Assembly (NCBI GenBank): GCA_900468805.1
Contig: UEIF01000056.1
Span: 1 to 64,000 of the forward strand
DNA from: Hyphomicrobiales bacterium
GTDB taxonomy: Bacteria > Pseudomonadota > Alphaproteobacteria > Rhizobiales > Rhizobiaceae
DNA: 64,000 bases
Reading direction: 5' to 3'
Shown: in pieces, positions 16,784 through 25,760 of the stretch
Layout: each line of letters begins with the position of its first letter
Position numbering within the stretch: position 1 is the first letter of the stretch
Notes under the pieces: model-generated
The model's input: the letters and a program-made list of their open reading frames with translations, nothing else
Told to the model about the DNA's origin: nothing
The model's database searches: none
Program-made: the position numbers and the translations under genes

Positions 16784-17670
16784 GCTCGTTCAAGCCTGTT
16801 CTTTTCCCGCTTGCGCCAGTCCTTGGGCGTCTCGCCCGCATGTTTGAGGAAAAAGCGGGAGAAATAGGCCGGGTCGGCAAAGCCCAGCCGATAGCTGACC
16901 TCCTGCATGCTCGCGAGTGTGAAGACGAGTTCGCGTTTGGCCTCGTCGATGAGCTTGCTGGCGATCAGCTCGTGGGCCGTCTTTCCCGTCATCGAGCGGA
17001 CGATGCGGTTGAGGTGCGTCGGTGAAACGCCGACTTCCCTGGCGTAGAAGGAAGCCGGCTTGTGGGAGCGGAAGTGCTGCTGGATGAGGCCATTCAATTG
17101 CTCCATCCGCCGCTCGTTTTCATCGGCCGGGAACTGGCTGGCATCCTCCTGGTAGGAAATCCTCACCGTCAGTCTGAGCGCGATATCGACATAGGAGGCG
17201 AGAAGCTCACTGCGGCCGCTGCGATTGTTGCGATATTCTTCGCCCAGCCGCTTGAGGCTCTGCATGAGATAGGCGGCGTCGGGATCTTCCGGATCGAGCG
17301 GGGTGAGGTGCGGCACAGCAAGCCACTCGCCGAGCCTGCTGCGGTCGCCCGGAAGATGGCTGAGATTGGTGCTCAGCATTGTGATGACGAGGCCGTCGAT
17401 ATCCCGCGAGAAACGAAAGCCGTGGTCGAGCCCCGGAGGAACCGTGACGACTGCCGGTGGCTGGATCGCGTGGCTCCGCTCTCCGAAAATTGCATCGCCG
17501 GCGCCGGCATCGATGTACAATATCTGAAAGAAACTCGCATGCCGGTGCAGCTTGATCTCCCAATGGTGCAGGCTGCTGCGTGAGGGAATCGTTTCGCAAT
17601 GCAGCCAAAAATCGGGTTCATTGCCTGATGCTTCCCCGTAGAGCTCATAGGTCGGCACATGCCTCATCAT
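16780..17670 (-). CDS. pobR: PobR-type AraC-family regulator
   Basis: A 296-aa AraC/XylS activator with an N-terminal cupin effector domain (HHWEIKLHRHASFFQILYIDAG) and a C-terminal double helix-turn-helix (about 200-290, ending MQEVSYRLGFADPAYFSRFFLKHAGETPKDW). Divergent from pobA over a 116-base gap, the arrangement of the Agrobacterium pobR-pobA pair, where the regulator activates pobA with 4-hydroxybenzoate. ATG 17670 is preceded by GGAAGGAAACTC; the longer frame to 17760 would run into the promoter. Confidence 0.85.
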   Translation of the reverse strand: MMRHVPTYELYGEASGNEPDFWLHCETIPSRSSLHHWEIKLHRHASFFQILYIDAGAGDAIFGERSHAIQPPAVVTVPPGLDHGFRFSRDIDGLVITMLSTNLSHLPGDRSRLGEWLAVPHLTPLDPEDPDAAYLMQSLKRLGEEYRNNRSGRSELLASYVDIALRLTVRISYQEDASQFPADENERRMEQLNGLIQQHFRSHKPASFYAREVGVSPTHLNRIVRSMTGKTAHELIASKLIDEAKRELVFTLASMQEVSYRLGFADPAYFSRFFLKHAGETPKDWRKREKNRLERA

Positions 17671-17786
17671 GAGTTTCCTTCCATTCTGATGTTCGATTTG
17701 TGCAATTTTTCGGTGGGAAAGTCCATTGTTGCTTCGGGCGCGACGCGGCAGAATTGTCAAAACGCAAAATTGCAGGGAGGAAGCAA

Positions 17787-18959
17787 TTGCGCACCCAGAT
17801 CGCCATCATCGGCTCGGGACCTTCGGGTCTGCTGCTCGGCCAGCTTCTGACGGAAGCCGGCATCGATAATGTCATTCTCGATCGGGTGGGCAAGGACTAC
17901 ATTCTCGGCCGCGTTCGCGCCGGTGTGCTGGAAGAGGGCACTGTCGGCCTCCTGGATGAGGCGCGATCGGCTTTCCGTCTGCACGCCGAAGGCCTGCCGC
18001 ACGACGGCTTTTCATTAGCATTTGACGGGCGCGATCACCGCATCGACCTTTACGAACTCACCGGCGGCAAGCGCGTCACCGTCTACGGCCAGACCGAGGT
18101 GACGCGCGACCTGATGATTACGCGTGAGGCAAGCGGCGCCCTGACGGTCTATGACGCTGCCAATGCAACGCCGCACGACTTCGACAGCAGCTCGCCTTAC
18201 GTGACCTATGAGAAGGATGGCGTCACCCATCGTATCGACTGCGATTTCATCGCCGGCTGCGACGGTTTTCACGGGGCGAGCCGCAAGGCGGTTCCGGAAA
18301 AGGTGATCAGGACCTTCGAGAAAGTCTATCCCTTCGGCTGGCTTGGCCTGCTTGCCGATGTCGCCCCTGTCAATCACGAGCTCATCTATGCCAATCACCC
18401 GCGCGGCTTTGCGCTCTGTTCCATGCGGTCAGCAACCCGCAGCCGCTATTACATCCAGTGTTCCCTCGATGAGAAGGTCGAGGACTGGAGCGACGACCGC
18501 TTCTGGGACGAATTGCGCCGCCGCCTGCCGACCCATCACGCCCAAGCGCTGAAGACTGCGCCGTCCTTCGAAAAGTCGATCGCGCCGCTGCGCTCCTTCG
18601 TGGCCGAACCCATGCGCTTCGACCGACTGTTCCTTGTCGGCGATGCTGCCCATATCGTGCCGCCGACCGGTGCCAAGGGGCTGAACCTTGCCGCGAGCGA
18701 CGTGCATTATCTGTTCGAAGGCTTGAGGGAATTCTATGACGCTCGCTCGAGCGCCGGCATCGACGCCTACTCGCAGAAAGCGCTCGCACGGGTCTGGAAG
18801 GCGGTGCGTTTTTCCTGGTGGATGACGACGATGATGCATCGTTTCCCGGATACCGGCGATTTCGACCAGAAGATCCAGGAGGCCGAACTCGACTATCTCA
18901 CCCATTCCCGCGCCGCTTCGACGGCACTTGCGGAAAACTACGTCGGATTGCCGTTCTGA
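17787..18959 (+). CDS. pobA: 4-hydroxybenzoate 3-monooxygenase
   Basis: FAD- and NADPH-dependent hydroxylase turning 4-hydroxybenzoate into protocatechuate. The 390-aa length is exactly that of the family. FAD motifs: IIGSGPSGLLLG at the N-terminus and VGDAAHIVPPTGAKGLNLA around residue 285; a central GCDGFHGASRK is the flavoprotein hydroxylase signature. The start is TTG 17787 behind GGGAGG; the upstream in-frame ATG at 17700 adds unrelated sequence. Protocatechuate genes are not in the window. Confidence 0.95.
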   Translation: MRTQIAIIGSGPSGLLLGQLLTEAGIDNVILDRVGKDYILGRVRAGVLEEGTVGLLDEARSAFRLHAEGLPHDGFSLAFDGRDHRIDLYELTGGKRVTVYGQTEVTRDLMITREASGALTVYDAANATPHDFDSSSPYVTYEKDGVTHRIDCDFIAGCDGFHGASRKAVPEKVIRTFEKVYPFGWLGLLADVAPVNHELIYANHPRGFALCSMRSATRSRYYIQCSLDEKVEDWSDDRFWDELRRRLPTHHAQALKTAPSFEKSIAPLRSFVAEPMRFDRLFLVGDAAHIVPPTGAKGLNLAASDVHYLFEGLREFYDARSSAGIDAYSQKALARVWKAVRFSWWMTTMMHRFPDTGDFDQKIQEAELDYLTHSRAASTALAENYVGLPF

Positions 18960-19028
18960 CGGGATGATTTAAGACCGGTGCCGATACCATGGAGGGCGGC
19001 ACCTTTGACAAAGGGAGGAACTGCAACA

Positions 19029-20201
19029 ATGAAAAAGCTGGTTATCGCTGCCGTCGCGGCTATGGTCCTTGGCGGGACCGCGTATGCCGACACGATCAAG
19101 GTCGGCGTGATCGGGCCGTTTTCCGGTCCGTTTGCCCTCCAGGGCAAGAATTTCAAAGCCGGTATCGATGCCTATATGGCGCTGAACGGCAACAAGGTCG
19201 GCAATGACACGGTCGAGATCGTCTACCGGGACGTGCCGCAGGCCGATCCGGCCCAGTCCAAGGCGCTGGCGCAGGAGCTGATCGTCAAGGAAAAGGTGCA
19301 GTATCTCGCTGGCTTCTACTTCACGCCAGATGCGATGGCGGTGACGCCGATCCTGAAGCAGGGCAACGTGCCGATGGTCATCATGAACGCCGCCACCTCG
19401 GCGATCGTCACCAAAAGCCCGCTTGTCGTTCGCACATCCTTCACCACCTGGCAGACCTCGACGCCGATCGCCAAGGTCGCCTTTGATGCCGGCGTCAAGA
19501 AGGTGATCTCCGTCGTCAGCGATTACGGTCCAGGCATTGATGCCGAAAACGCCTTCAAGGCGGGCTTTGAGAAGGCTGGCGGGCAGGTGGTTGAGGCGAT
19601 CCGCATGCCGCTCGCGACCAATGACTTCAGCCCGATCATGCAGCGCATCAAGGATTCCGGCGCACAGGGTGTTTTCGCCTTCCTGCCGTCGGGTCCGACG
19701 ACGCTTGGCTTCGTCAAGGCTTACAATGAAAACGGCCTCAAGGCTGCCGGCATCAAGTTCTTTGCGCCTGGGGACCTGACGCAGGAATCCGACCTGCCAG
19801 CGCTCGGCGATGCGGCCCTCGGCATCCAGACGACCTTCCACTACGCGGTGTCGCACGGCTCGCCGGAAAACAAAACGTTCGTCGAAGCCGCCTCCAAGGC
19901 GATCGGCAACAAGGCGGAGCTCTCCTTCCCGGCCGTCAGTGCTTATGACGGCATGTATGTCATCTACAAGATGATCGAGGCGACAGACGGCAAGCAGGAT
20001 GCGCAGAAGGCCGTCGATGCGGTGAAGGGCCTCTCCTGGGTAAGCCCGCGCGGCCCGGTTTCCATCGATCCGGAAAGTCGCCACATCACGCAGAACATCT
20101 ATCTGCGCGAAGTCGCCAAGGGCGATGACGGGACCTACATCAACAAGGAAGTCCAGACCTTCGAAAAGCAGGGCGATCCGGGCCTTGCGGCCGCAAAGTA
20201 A
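19029..20201 (+). CDS. Branched-chain-type ABC transporter substrate-binding protein
   Basis: Periplasmic binding protein of 390 aa with a 21-residue signal peptide ending GGTAYA, then the LivJ-like start DTIKVGVIGPFSGPFALQGKNF. It lies 69 bases after pobA and heads the transporter genes. Binding proteins of this family next to aromatic hydroxylases often bind aromatic acids, so 4-hydroxybenzoate or a relative is the favoured ligand, by context only. ATG 19029 follows AGGGAGGAACTGCAAC. Confidence 0.9.
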   Translation: MKKLVIAAVAAMVLGGTAYADTIKVGVIGPFSGPFALQGKNFKAGIDAYMALNGNKVGNDTVEIVYRDVPQADPAQSKALAQELIVKEKVQYLAGFYFTPDAMAVTPILKQGNVPMVIMNAATSAIVTKSPLVVRTSFTTWQTSTPIAKVAFDAGVKKVISVVSDYGPGIDAENAFKAGFEKAGGQVVEAIRMPLATNDFSPIMQRIKDSGAQGVFAFLPSGPTTLGFVKAYNENGLKAAGIKFFAPGDLTQESDLPALGDAALGIQTTFHYAVSHGSPENKTFVEAASKAIGNKAELSFPAVSAYDGMYVIYKMIEATDGKQDAQKAVDAVKGLSWVSPRGPVSIDPESRHITQNIYLREVAKGDDGTYINKEVQTFEKQGDPGLAAAK

Positions 20202-20296
20202 AAGGTCGCTCTTTTCGAAAGAGACTTGCGACGGACCCGGCGGAGATCTTCCGCCGGCTTCCGGCAGGGTCCGCCGCATAAAAGCAGGGTCGTTCC

Positions 20297-21160
20297 ATGC
20301 AGACAGTCTTCAGCATAGCCGTGGATGCATTTGCCTATGGCATGGTGCTTTTCGTCATATCGATCGGCCTTTCGGTGACGATGGGGCTGATGCGCGTCGT
20401 CAACCTGGCGCATGGCGCCTTCGCGATGATCGGTGGCTATGTGGCCTCCTATGTCGCCCGCGATCTGGGCCTCGGTTATGCGGTCGCAATCATCACTGCA
20501 GTTGCCATGACCATTCTCATCGCCATTCCGATCGAGCGTTTCCTCTATCGGCGCATCTATGGCGCGCCGGAACTGACGCAGGTGCTGATGACGATCGGCA
20601 TCACCTTCTGTGTCATCGGTATTGCCAACTATCTCATGGGGCCGACGCTGAAGACCATTCCGCTTGCCGAGGCTTTGCAGGGATCAGCCGATCTGGGCTT
20701 CCGCACCATTCCCGTTCACCGGCTGTTTGCCATCGTCTGTGGTCTGGCTGTCGCCCTCGGCCTCTGGTTCGTGATCGACCGGACAAGCTTCGGTGTGAAG
20801 CTGCGCGCCTCGGTCGATAATGCGCCCATGGCGGCCGCCCTCGGCGTGCGCACCGAGATCATCTATGCCGTCAGCTTCGGCGTTGCGGTTGGCCTCGCTG
20901 CGCTCGGCGGTGTCGTCGGTGCCGAGCTTCTGCCGGTCGAGCCCTATTATGCGCTGCGCTACATGGTGACGTTCCTCGTCGTCGTCTCGGTCGGCGGTGC
21001 GGGCTCTATCCCCGGGGCGCTGATCGCCTGCCTGCTGCTCGGGGCGATCGATACGACAGGACGTTATCTCATGCCGGAATTCGGCGAATTCTTCTTCTAT
21101 CTCGCTGTCATCGCCATCATCTGCATCTTTCCCCGCGGCCTTGCCGGGAGGGCGAAATGA
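20297..21160 (+). CDS. livH: ABC permease, LivH type
   Basis: Inner-membrane permease of 287 aa with about eight helices. Typical LivH features are the N-terminal GLSVTMGLMRVVNLAHGAFAM and the cytoplasmic loop following the RASVDNAPMAAALGV segment, which contacts the ATPases. Overlaps livM by 4 bases. The symbol marks the family, not a proven amino acid role. Confidence 0.9.
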   Translation: MQTVFSIAVDAFAYGMVLFVISIGLSVTMGLMRVVNLAHGAFAMIGGYVASYVARDLGLGYAVAIITAVAMTILIAIPIERFLYRRIYGAPELTQVLMTIGITFCVIGIANYLMGPTLKTIPLAEALQGSADLGFRTIPVHRLFAIVCGLAVALGLWFVIDRTSFGVKLRASVDNAPMAAALGVRTEIIYAVSFGVAVGLAALGGVVGAELLPVEPYYALRYMVTFLVVVSVGGAGSIPGALIACLLLGAIDTTGRYLMPEFGEFFFYLAVIAIICIFPRGLAGRAK

Positions 21161-22161
21161 CGCTCGCCATGCACGACAAGGAAATCCTGATCCAGCGCCG
21201 GCGCAGTGCGCTCAGCCGCGATCTTGCCGGTCTTGCCGTTATCATTGTTGCCGCTGTCATTGGATACTTCGCCTTTCCGGACAATCTTGCGCTGCTGACG
21301 CGCATTATCGGCATCGCCCTCCTGGTGCTGTCGCTCGATCTCGTCACCGGCTATGCCGGTATTGCGACCCTCGGCCATGCAGCGCTCTTCGGCTCTGGTG
21401 CCTATGCGGCCGGCATTCTTTCGGCCCATTACGGCATCAACGATCCGCTGTTGATGACGGTCGCCGGCATTTTGGGCGGAGCGATCGCAGGCCTCATCTG
21501 CGGCGCCGTCATCCTTCGCGCTCACGGCTTGCCGCAACTCGTCCTGTCGATTGCGCTCATCAACCTCTTCCATGAATTCGCCAACAAGGCGTCGTCCTGG
21601 ACCGGTGGCAGCGACGGCCTATCCGGCATTTCGCCCGATCCGATCTTCGGCATGTTCGAATTCGATCTCTATGGCCGCACTGCCTACGGCTTCGGTGTCG
21701 CTCTGCTCTTGATCGTCTTCATGCTGCTGCGGCTTCTCGTGCGCTCGCCCTTCGGCATGCTTTGCCGCGGCATCAAGGAGGATCCGTTGCGCATCCGTGC
21801 CATCGGCGCATCGCCGAAGGCGGCCCTTGCAAAGATGTATGTGCTCTCGGGTGCGGTCGCCGGTGTCGGCGGTGCCTTGAACGCGATCTCCACCCAGGTC
21901 GTCGGCCTCGACAGCCTGTCCTTTACGCAATCGGCGGAAGCGCTGGTCATGCTGGTGCTGGGCGGCACGGGCTCGCTCTTCGGCGCGCTTTCAGGCACTG
22001 TCATCTTCATGCTGTTCGAGGACTATGTTTCCGCGGCCAATCCCTTTCACTGGTTGACGATGATCGGCGCCCTGTTGATAGCGGTCGTGCTTTTCGCACC
22101 CAAGGGCCTTTATGGCACGGCTGCAACCTTGATTGCCCGCCGCAAGGAGCCACGCCCATGA
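21157..22161 (+). CDS. livM: ABC permease, LivM type
   Basis: Second permease, 334 aa. It has the LivM core SLDLVTGYAGIATLGHAALFGSGAY and the cytoplasmic coupling loop GIKEDPLRIRAIGASPKAALAKMYVLSG. Start overlaps livH and its end overlaps livG, so the transporter genes are translationally coupled. Confidence 0.9.
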   Translation: MTLAMHDKEILIQRRRSALSRDLAGLAVIIVAAVIGYFAFPDNLALLTRIIGIALLVLSLDLVTGYAGIATLGHAALFGSGAYAAGILSAHYGINDPLLMTVAGILGGAIAGLICGAVILRAHGLPQLVLSIALINLFHEFANKASSWTGGSDGLSGISPDPIFGMFEFDLYGRTAYGFGVALLLIVFMLLRLLVRSPFGMLCRGIKEDPLRIRAIGASPKAALAKMYVLSGAVAGVGGALNAISTQVVGLDSLSFTQSAEALVMLVLGGTGSLFGALSGTVIFMLFEDYVSAANPFHWLTMIGALLIAVVLFAPKGLYGTAATLIARRKEPRP

Positions 22162-22922
22162 GCGCCGTTTTCGAGGTCGCCCATCTGAAAAAAGCCTTCG
22201 GCGGTCTGGCTGTGACCAATGACGTGTCGCTTTCCATGTCATCAGGCGATCGCATCGCCCTGATCGGCCCGAACGGCGCTGGCAAGACGACCTTCGTCAA
22301 TCTGGTTACCGGCAATCTGCCGCCCGACTCCGGCGAGGTGCGGCTTGCAGGTGAGGTGGTGACGAGAGTGGACGCCATCGGTCGCGTGAGGCGTGGGCTC
22401 GTTCGCTCATTCCAGGTCACGCGCTTGTTCCAGGATATGACTCCATCCGAACATGTCGCGCTTGCCGTCCTGCGCCGGAAAGGACGAACCGGCCGCCTCA
22501 TTGGCAATTTTCTGGCCATGCCTGATGTCATGGCAGAAGTCGATGAGCTGCTGGACAAGCTCGGCCTCGGACCGCTGATGCATCGCAAGGTCGCCGAGAT
22601 CGCCTATGGCCAGCAGCGGCTATTGGAAATCGCGCTGGCGCTTGCGCTCAAGCCGAAGGTGCTGCTGCTCGATGAGCCGGCGGCCGGCGTGCCGCAAAGC
22701 GATACCGGCCGTATCGAACAGGCGCTTGCCGATCTTCCAGCCGATCTCGCCGTGCTGATGATCGAGCACGACATGGACCTCGTCTTCCGTTTCGCCAAGC
22801 GGGTCATCGTGCTGGCGGCCGGCGCGATCATTTTTGACGGCTCACCGTCCGAGGTGACGAAGGACGCCCGTGTCCGAGAGGCCTATCTGGGGAGCTATGC
22901 CAATGCCAGCCATGTCGCTTGA
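22158..22922 (+). CDS. livG: ABC transporter ATP-binding protein, LivG type
   Basis: A 254-aa ATPase. Walker A is GPNGAGKTT near residue 38, the signature is degenerate (AYGQQRLLEIA) as usual for LivG, and Walker B is VLLLDEPAAG, followed by the family's LMIEHDMDLVF switch. ATG 22158 overlaps the livM stop. Confidence 0.91.
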   Translation: MSAVFEVAHLKKAFGGLAVTNDVSLSMSSGDRIALIGPNGAGKTTFVNLVTGNLPPDSGEVRLAGEVVTRVDAIGRVRRGLVRSFQVTRLFQDMTPSEHVALAVLRRKGRTGRLIGNFLAMPDVMAEVDELLDKLGLGPLMHRKVAEIAYGQQRLLEIALALALKPKVLLLDEPAAGVPQSDTGRIEQALADLPADLAVLMIEHDMDLVFRFAKRVIVLAAGAIIFDGSPSEVTKDARVREAYLGSYANASHVA

Positions 22923-23619
22923 TGTTGAAAACCTGTCCGCCGGCTACGGTCCGACCAAGGTGCTGGAAGGCGTTTCCTTCTCGGCGCCATCAGGCTGCCG
23001 TCTCGCCATTCTTGGTCGAAATGGCATGGGCAAGACGACGCTGCTTGCAACGCTGGCCGGCCAGACGAAACGATATGGCGGGCGCATCAGGCTCGGCGAA
23101 GCCGATCTCACAGATGCGCCGAGTGCCACACGCGCCCATCGCGGCCTCGGCTATGTGCCTCAGGCACGCTGCGTCTTCCCGACGCTGACTGTAGAGGAAA
23201 ACCTGTTCGTCGGTCTGAAGGGGCGCCCGAAGACAGCGCTGGAAGAAGCCTATGCGATGTTCCCGAGGCTGAAGGAAAGGCGCAGGAACCTCGGCAATCA
23301 GCTCTCCGGCGGGGAGCAGCAGATGCTCTCGACGGCTCGCGCCATTCTCGGTCGCCCGTCCGTACTTTTGCTTGATGAACCGTTGGAGGGGCTGGCGCCT
23401 GTCATCTGCGAGGAACTGATGGCGGCTTTTGGCGAACTCGCCAAGGCTGGCGATGTAACCATCCTGCTTGTCGAGCAACGTATCCAGAGCGCGCTTGATT
23501 TTGCCGATCGCGTTATCATTCTTGAACGCGGCCGGCTCGCCTGGACCGGCACGCCGTCGGAACTAACGGCGGATCACGATGCCGTGGAACGGCTGCTCGG
23601 CGTCGGCGGGCTGCATTGA
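22903..23619 (+). CDS. livF: ABC transporter ATP-binding protein, LivF type
   Basis: A 238-aa ATPase with Walker A GRNGMGKTT, signature LSGGEQQMLSTARAI and Walker B VLLLDEPLEGLAP. Three nearby ATGs are possible; 22903 is picked because GGGGAG lies 8 bases upstream, while 22897 is too close and 22912 too far. It overlaps the end of livG and closes the pobA-linked operon. Confidence 0.9.
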   Translation: MPAMSLDVENLSAGYGPTKVLEGVSFSAPSGCRLAILGRNGMGKTTLLATLAGQTKRYGGRIRLGEADLTDAPSATRAHRGLGYVPQARCVFPTLTVEENLFVGLKGRPKTALEEAYAMFPRLKERRRNLGNQLSGGEQQMLSTARAILGRPSVLLLDEPLEGLAPVICEELMAAFGELAKAGDVTILLVEQRIQSALDFADRVIILERGRLAWTGTPSELTADHDAVERLLGVGGLH

Positions 23620-23626
23620 GTGAGGT

Positions 23627-24316
23627 TTAGCGGAACGGATGCGCCCATTGCGTGCTCGCCAGCCGTAGGTAGGCTTCCTTCGACGGTAGGATATGATGGC
23701 CAACGATCTCGATGAGCTTTTCTCGATCGCCTTTTTCCATATAGTCGATCATCAGACCGTGCTCCTCGCGGGCGCGGTTGACCAGGCTTTCATCGACGAT
23801 CGCGTGAAAGCGGATCGCATGGGCGCGTGAGGCCAGCGCATCGATCTGCTCGGCGAGATAGGGATTGCCGCAGGCGCCGAAGAGCACCCGGTGGAATTCC
23901 AGATTGGCGCGAAAAACCACGCGCGGCTCGTGGTCGTCAACGGCCTTGCTGTGGCGGGCTTGGATCACACGAAGTTTTTCCAGCACCTCAGGGGCGGCCG
24001 GCAGCGGCATGATCAAGGCGGCGTGGCCTTCGAGAAGCAGCCGAACGTCGTAGATCTGTTCGACCTCGAGTGGGGAGAAATCGCGCACTGCCGCACCCTT
24101 GTTGGGCTGGCGCACGATGATGCCCATCGTCTCCAGTTCGGCGAGTGCGGCACGGATCACATGGCGCTTGGCATCGAAATGCTTGGCCAGTTCCTCCTCG
24201 AGCAGACGCTCGCGCGGCCTCAGCCGCCCGAGCACGATTTCTTCCTCAAGGCTGCGCACGATCCGCTCGATGCGGGCTAAGGATGAGGTGTCATCCTGCG
24301 TCTCGATTTGATCCAC
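23627..24316 (-). CDS. GntR-family regulator, FadR/FCD type
   Basis: A 229-aa regulator: winged helix at about 15-80 (LEEEIVLGRLRPRERLLEEELAKHFDAKRHVIRAALAELE) then an all-helical FCD ligand domain with the metal-binding His pattern (FHRVLFGACGN ... GHHILPSKEAYLR). The start is GTG 24316 behind AGGAG. It converges with livF and is divergent from the dehydrogenase genes at 24597 onward, which it probably controls. Confidence 0.88.
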   Translation of the reverse strand: MDQIETQDDTSSLARIERIVRSLEEEIVLGRLRPRERLLEEELAKHFDAKRHVIRAALAELETMGIIVRQPNKGAAVRDFSPLEVEQIYDVRLLLEGHAALIMPLPAAPEVLEKLRVIQARHSKAVDDHEPRVVFRANLEFHRVLFGACGNPYLAEQIDALASRAHAIRFHAIVDESLVNRAREEHGLMIDYMEKGDREKLIEIVGHHILPSKEAYLRLASTQWAHPFR

Positions 24317-24402
24317 GCTGTCTCCTGTCGCATGTTTCCACCATGTCTTTGCGCCCTATACGCGGGCAGCGGATATCGCAACAATATTGTTGGGAATCTT
24401 GG

Positions 24403-24579
24403 CAGCCTGTGCAAGAACTCAACAGCCATGAAAGCAGGATCGCCGACGGAGTGAAGCTGCAATGCATTCCCGAGGAGATCAAGGTCTAGGATTTGGCGGA
24501 TGCCTGCCTGTTTCTTGCCTGCGACGACAGCCGCATGATTAGCAGGCAGATACTGCTGCTCAATGGCGGCCTCATCTGA
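24403..24579 (+). pseudogene. C-terminal relic of a short-chain dehydrogenase
   Basis: In one frame the sequence reads as the end of an SDR, with DLADACLFLACDDSR then ISRQILLLNGGLI and a stop at 24577-24579. The frame is broken by a TAG at 24487-24489 exactly where a Glu codon is expected before DLADA, and no N-terminal part, Tyr-Lys motif or start is found upstream. It looks like the remains of a deleted gene between the GntR regulator and the tartrate-type dehydrogenase. The left boundary is approximate. Confidence 0.65.
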
Positions 24580-24596
24580 CGATTAGTGGGGATATC

Positions 24597-25724
24597 ATGA
24601 ACGCCAATACCAATACCCCGCTCCGCCGCTACCGCATCGCTTCCGTTCCGGGCGACGGCATCGGCCCCGAAGTCATCGCCGCCGGCCTCGAAGCGCTCGA
24701 CGTACTGGCCGCCCGCAGTGGCACCTTCGCGCTCGACATCGAGCCCTATGACTGGGGCAGCGAGCGCTATCGCAAGACCGGTGCCTTCATGCCGGACAAC
24801 GCCCTGTCTCTGCTCAAGCAAGCCGATGCCATCTATTTCGGCGCTGTCGGCGCGCCTGACGTGCCCGATCATGTGACGCTTTGGGGCCTTCGCCTGCCGA
24901 TCTGCCAGCGTCTCGACCAGTACGCCAATATCCGCCCGACCCGCATCTTCCCCGGCGTGAAGAGCCCGCTGAGGGGTGTCGAGGAAGGCGATCTCGACTG
25001 GCTGATCGTGCGCGAAAATTCCGAGGGCGAATATTCCGGCCATGGCGGCCGCGCCCATGTCGGCCTGCCCGAGGAAGTGGCGACCGAGACCTCGATCTTC
25101 ACGCGCCGTGGGGTCGAGCGCATCATGCGCTTTGCCTTCCGCGAGGCGCAGAAGCGGCCGCGCAAGCTCTTGACCGTCGTCACCAAGTCCAATGCCCAGC
25201 GTTATGGTCTCGTGCTGTGGGACGAGATTGCAGCTGAGGTCGGCAAGGATTTCCCAGATGTGACCTGGGACAAGGAACTGGTCGACGCGATGACCTTCCG
25301 CATGGTCGCAAAACCGAAGAGTATCGACACGGTCGTTGCAACCAACCTGCATGCCGATATCCTGTCTGATCTGGCGGCCGCGCTCGCCGGCTCGCTCGGC
25401 ATCGCGCCAACTGGCAATGTCGATCCGGAGCGCCGGTTCCCCTCGATGTTCGAGCCGATCCATGGTTCGGCTTTCGATATCACCGGCAAAGGTATCGCCA
25501 ACCCCGTCGGAAGTTTTTGGACAGCATCGCTGATGCTGGAACACCTTGGCGAGGTGACTGCGGCAAAGATACTGATTTCGGCAGTGGAACAGGTCTGTGC
25601 AGCCGGCATTCTCACACCAGATCTTGGTGGCAAGGCAACCACGGCGGATGTGACCCGCGCCGTTTGCGAAGCGTTGCGGGGATCGAACTTCGCCCCTGAT
25701 GACGAAAATATTCCGGCCGCCTGA
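24597..25724 (+). CDS. Tartrate / D-malate dehydrogenase (isopropylmalate dehydrogenase family)
   Basis: A 375-aa NAD- and divalent-metal-dependent beta-decarboxylating dehydrogenase. Family motifs: VPGDGIGPEV at the N-terminus, the substrate-binding Arg cluster around ICQRLDQYANIRP, LIVRENSEGEYSGHGG, and the metal-binding NLHADILSDLAAAL. The sequence is closer to tartrate/D-malate dehydrogenases (ttuC/dmlA type) than to leucine LeuB. First of three same-strand genes with an aldehyde dehydrogenase and an aldolase. Confidence 0.87.
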   Translation: MNANTNTPLRRYRIASVPGDGIGPEVIAAGLEALDVLAARSGTFALDIEPYDWGSERYRKTGAFMPDNALSLLKQADAIYFGAVGAPDVPDHVTLWGLRLPICQRLDQYANIRPTRIFPGVKSPLRGVEEGDLDWLIVRENSEGEYSGHGGRAHVGLPEEVATETSIFTRRGVERIMRFAFREAQKRPRKLLTVVTKSNAQRYGLVLWDEIAAEVGKDFPDVTWDKELVDAMTFRMVAKPKSIDTVVATNLHADILSDLAAALAGSLGIAPTGNVDPERRFPSMFEPIHGSAFDITGKGIANPVGSFWTASLMLEHLGEVTAAKILISAVEQVCAAGILTPDLGGKATTADVTRAVCEALRGSNFAPDDENIPAA

Positions 25725-25760
25725 TCCCTGGCGGCCGCGTTTCATGGAAGGTATCCAGTC

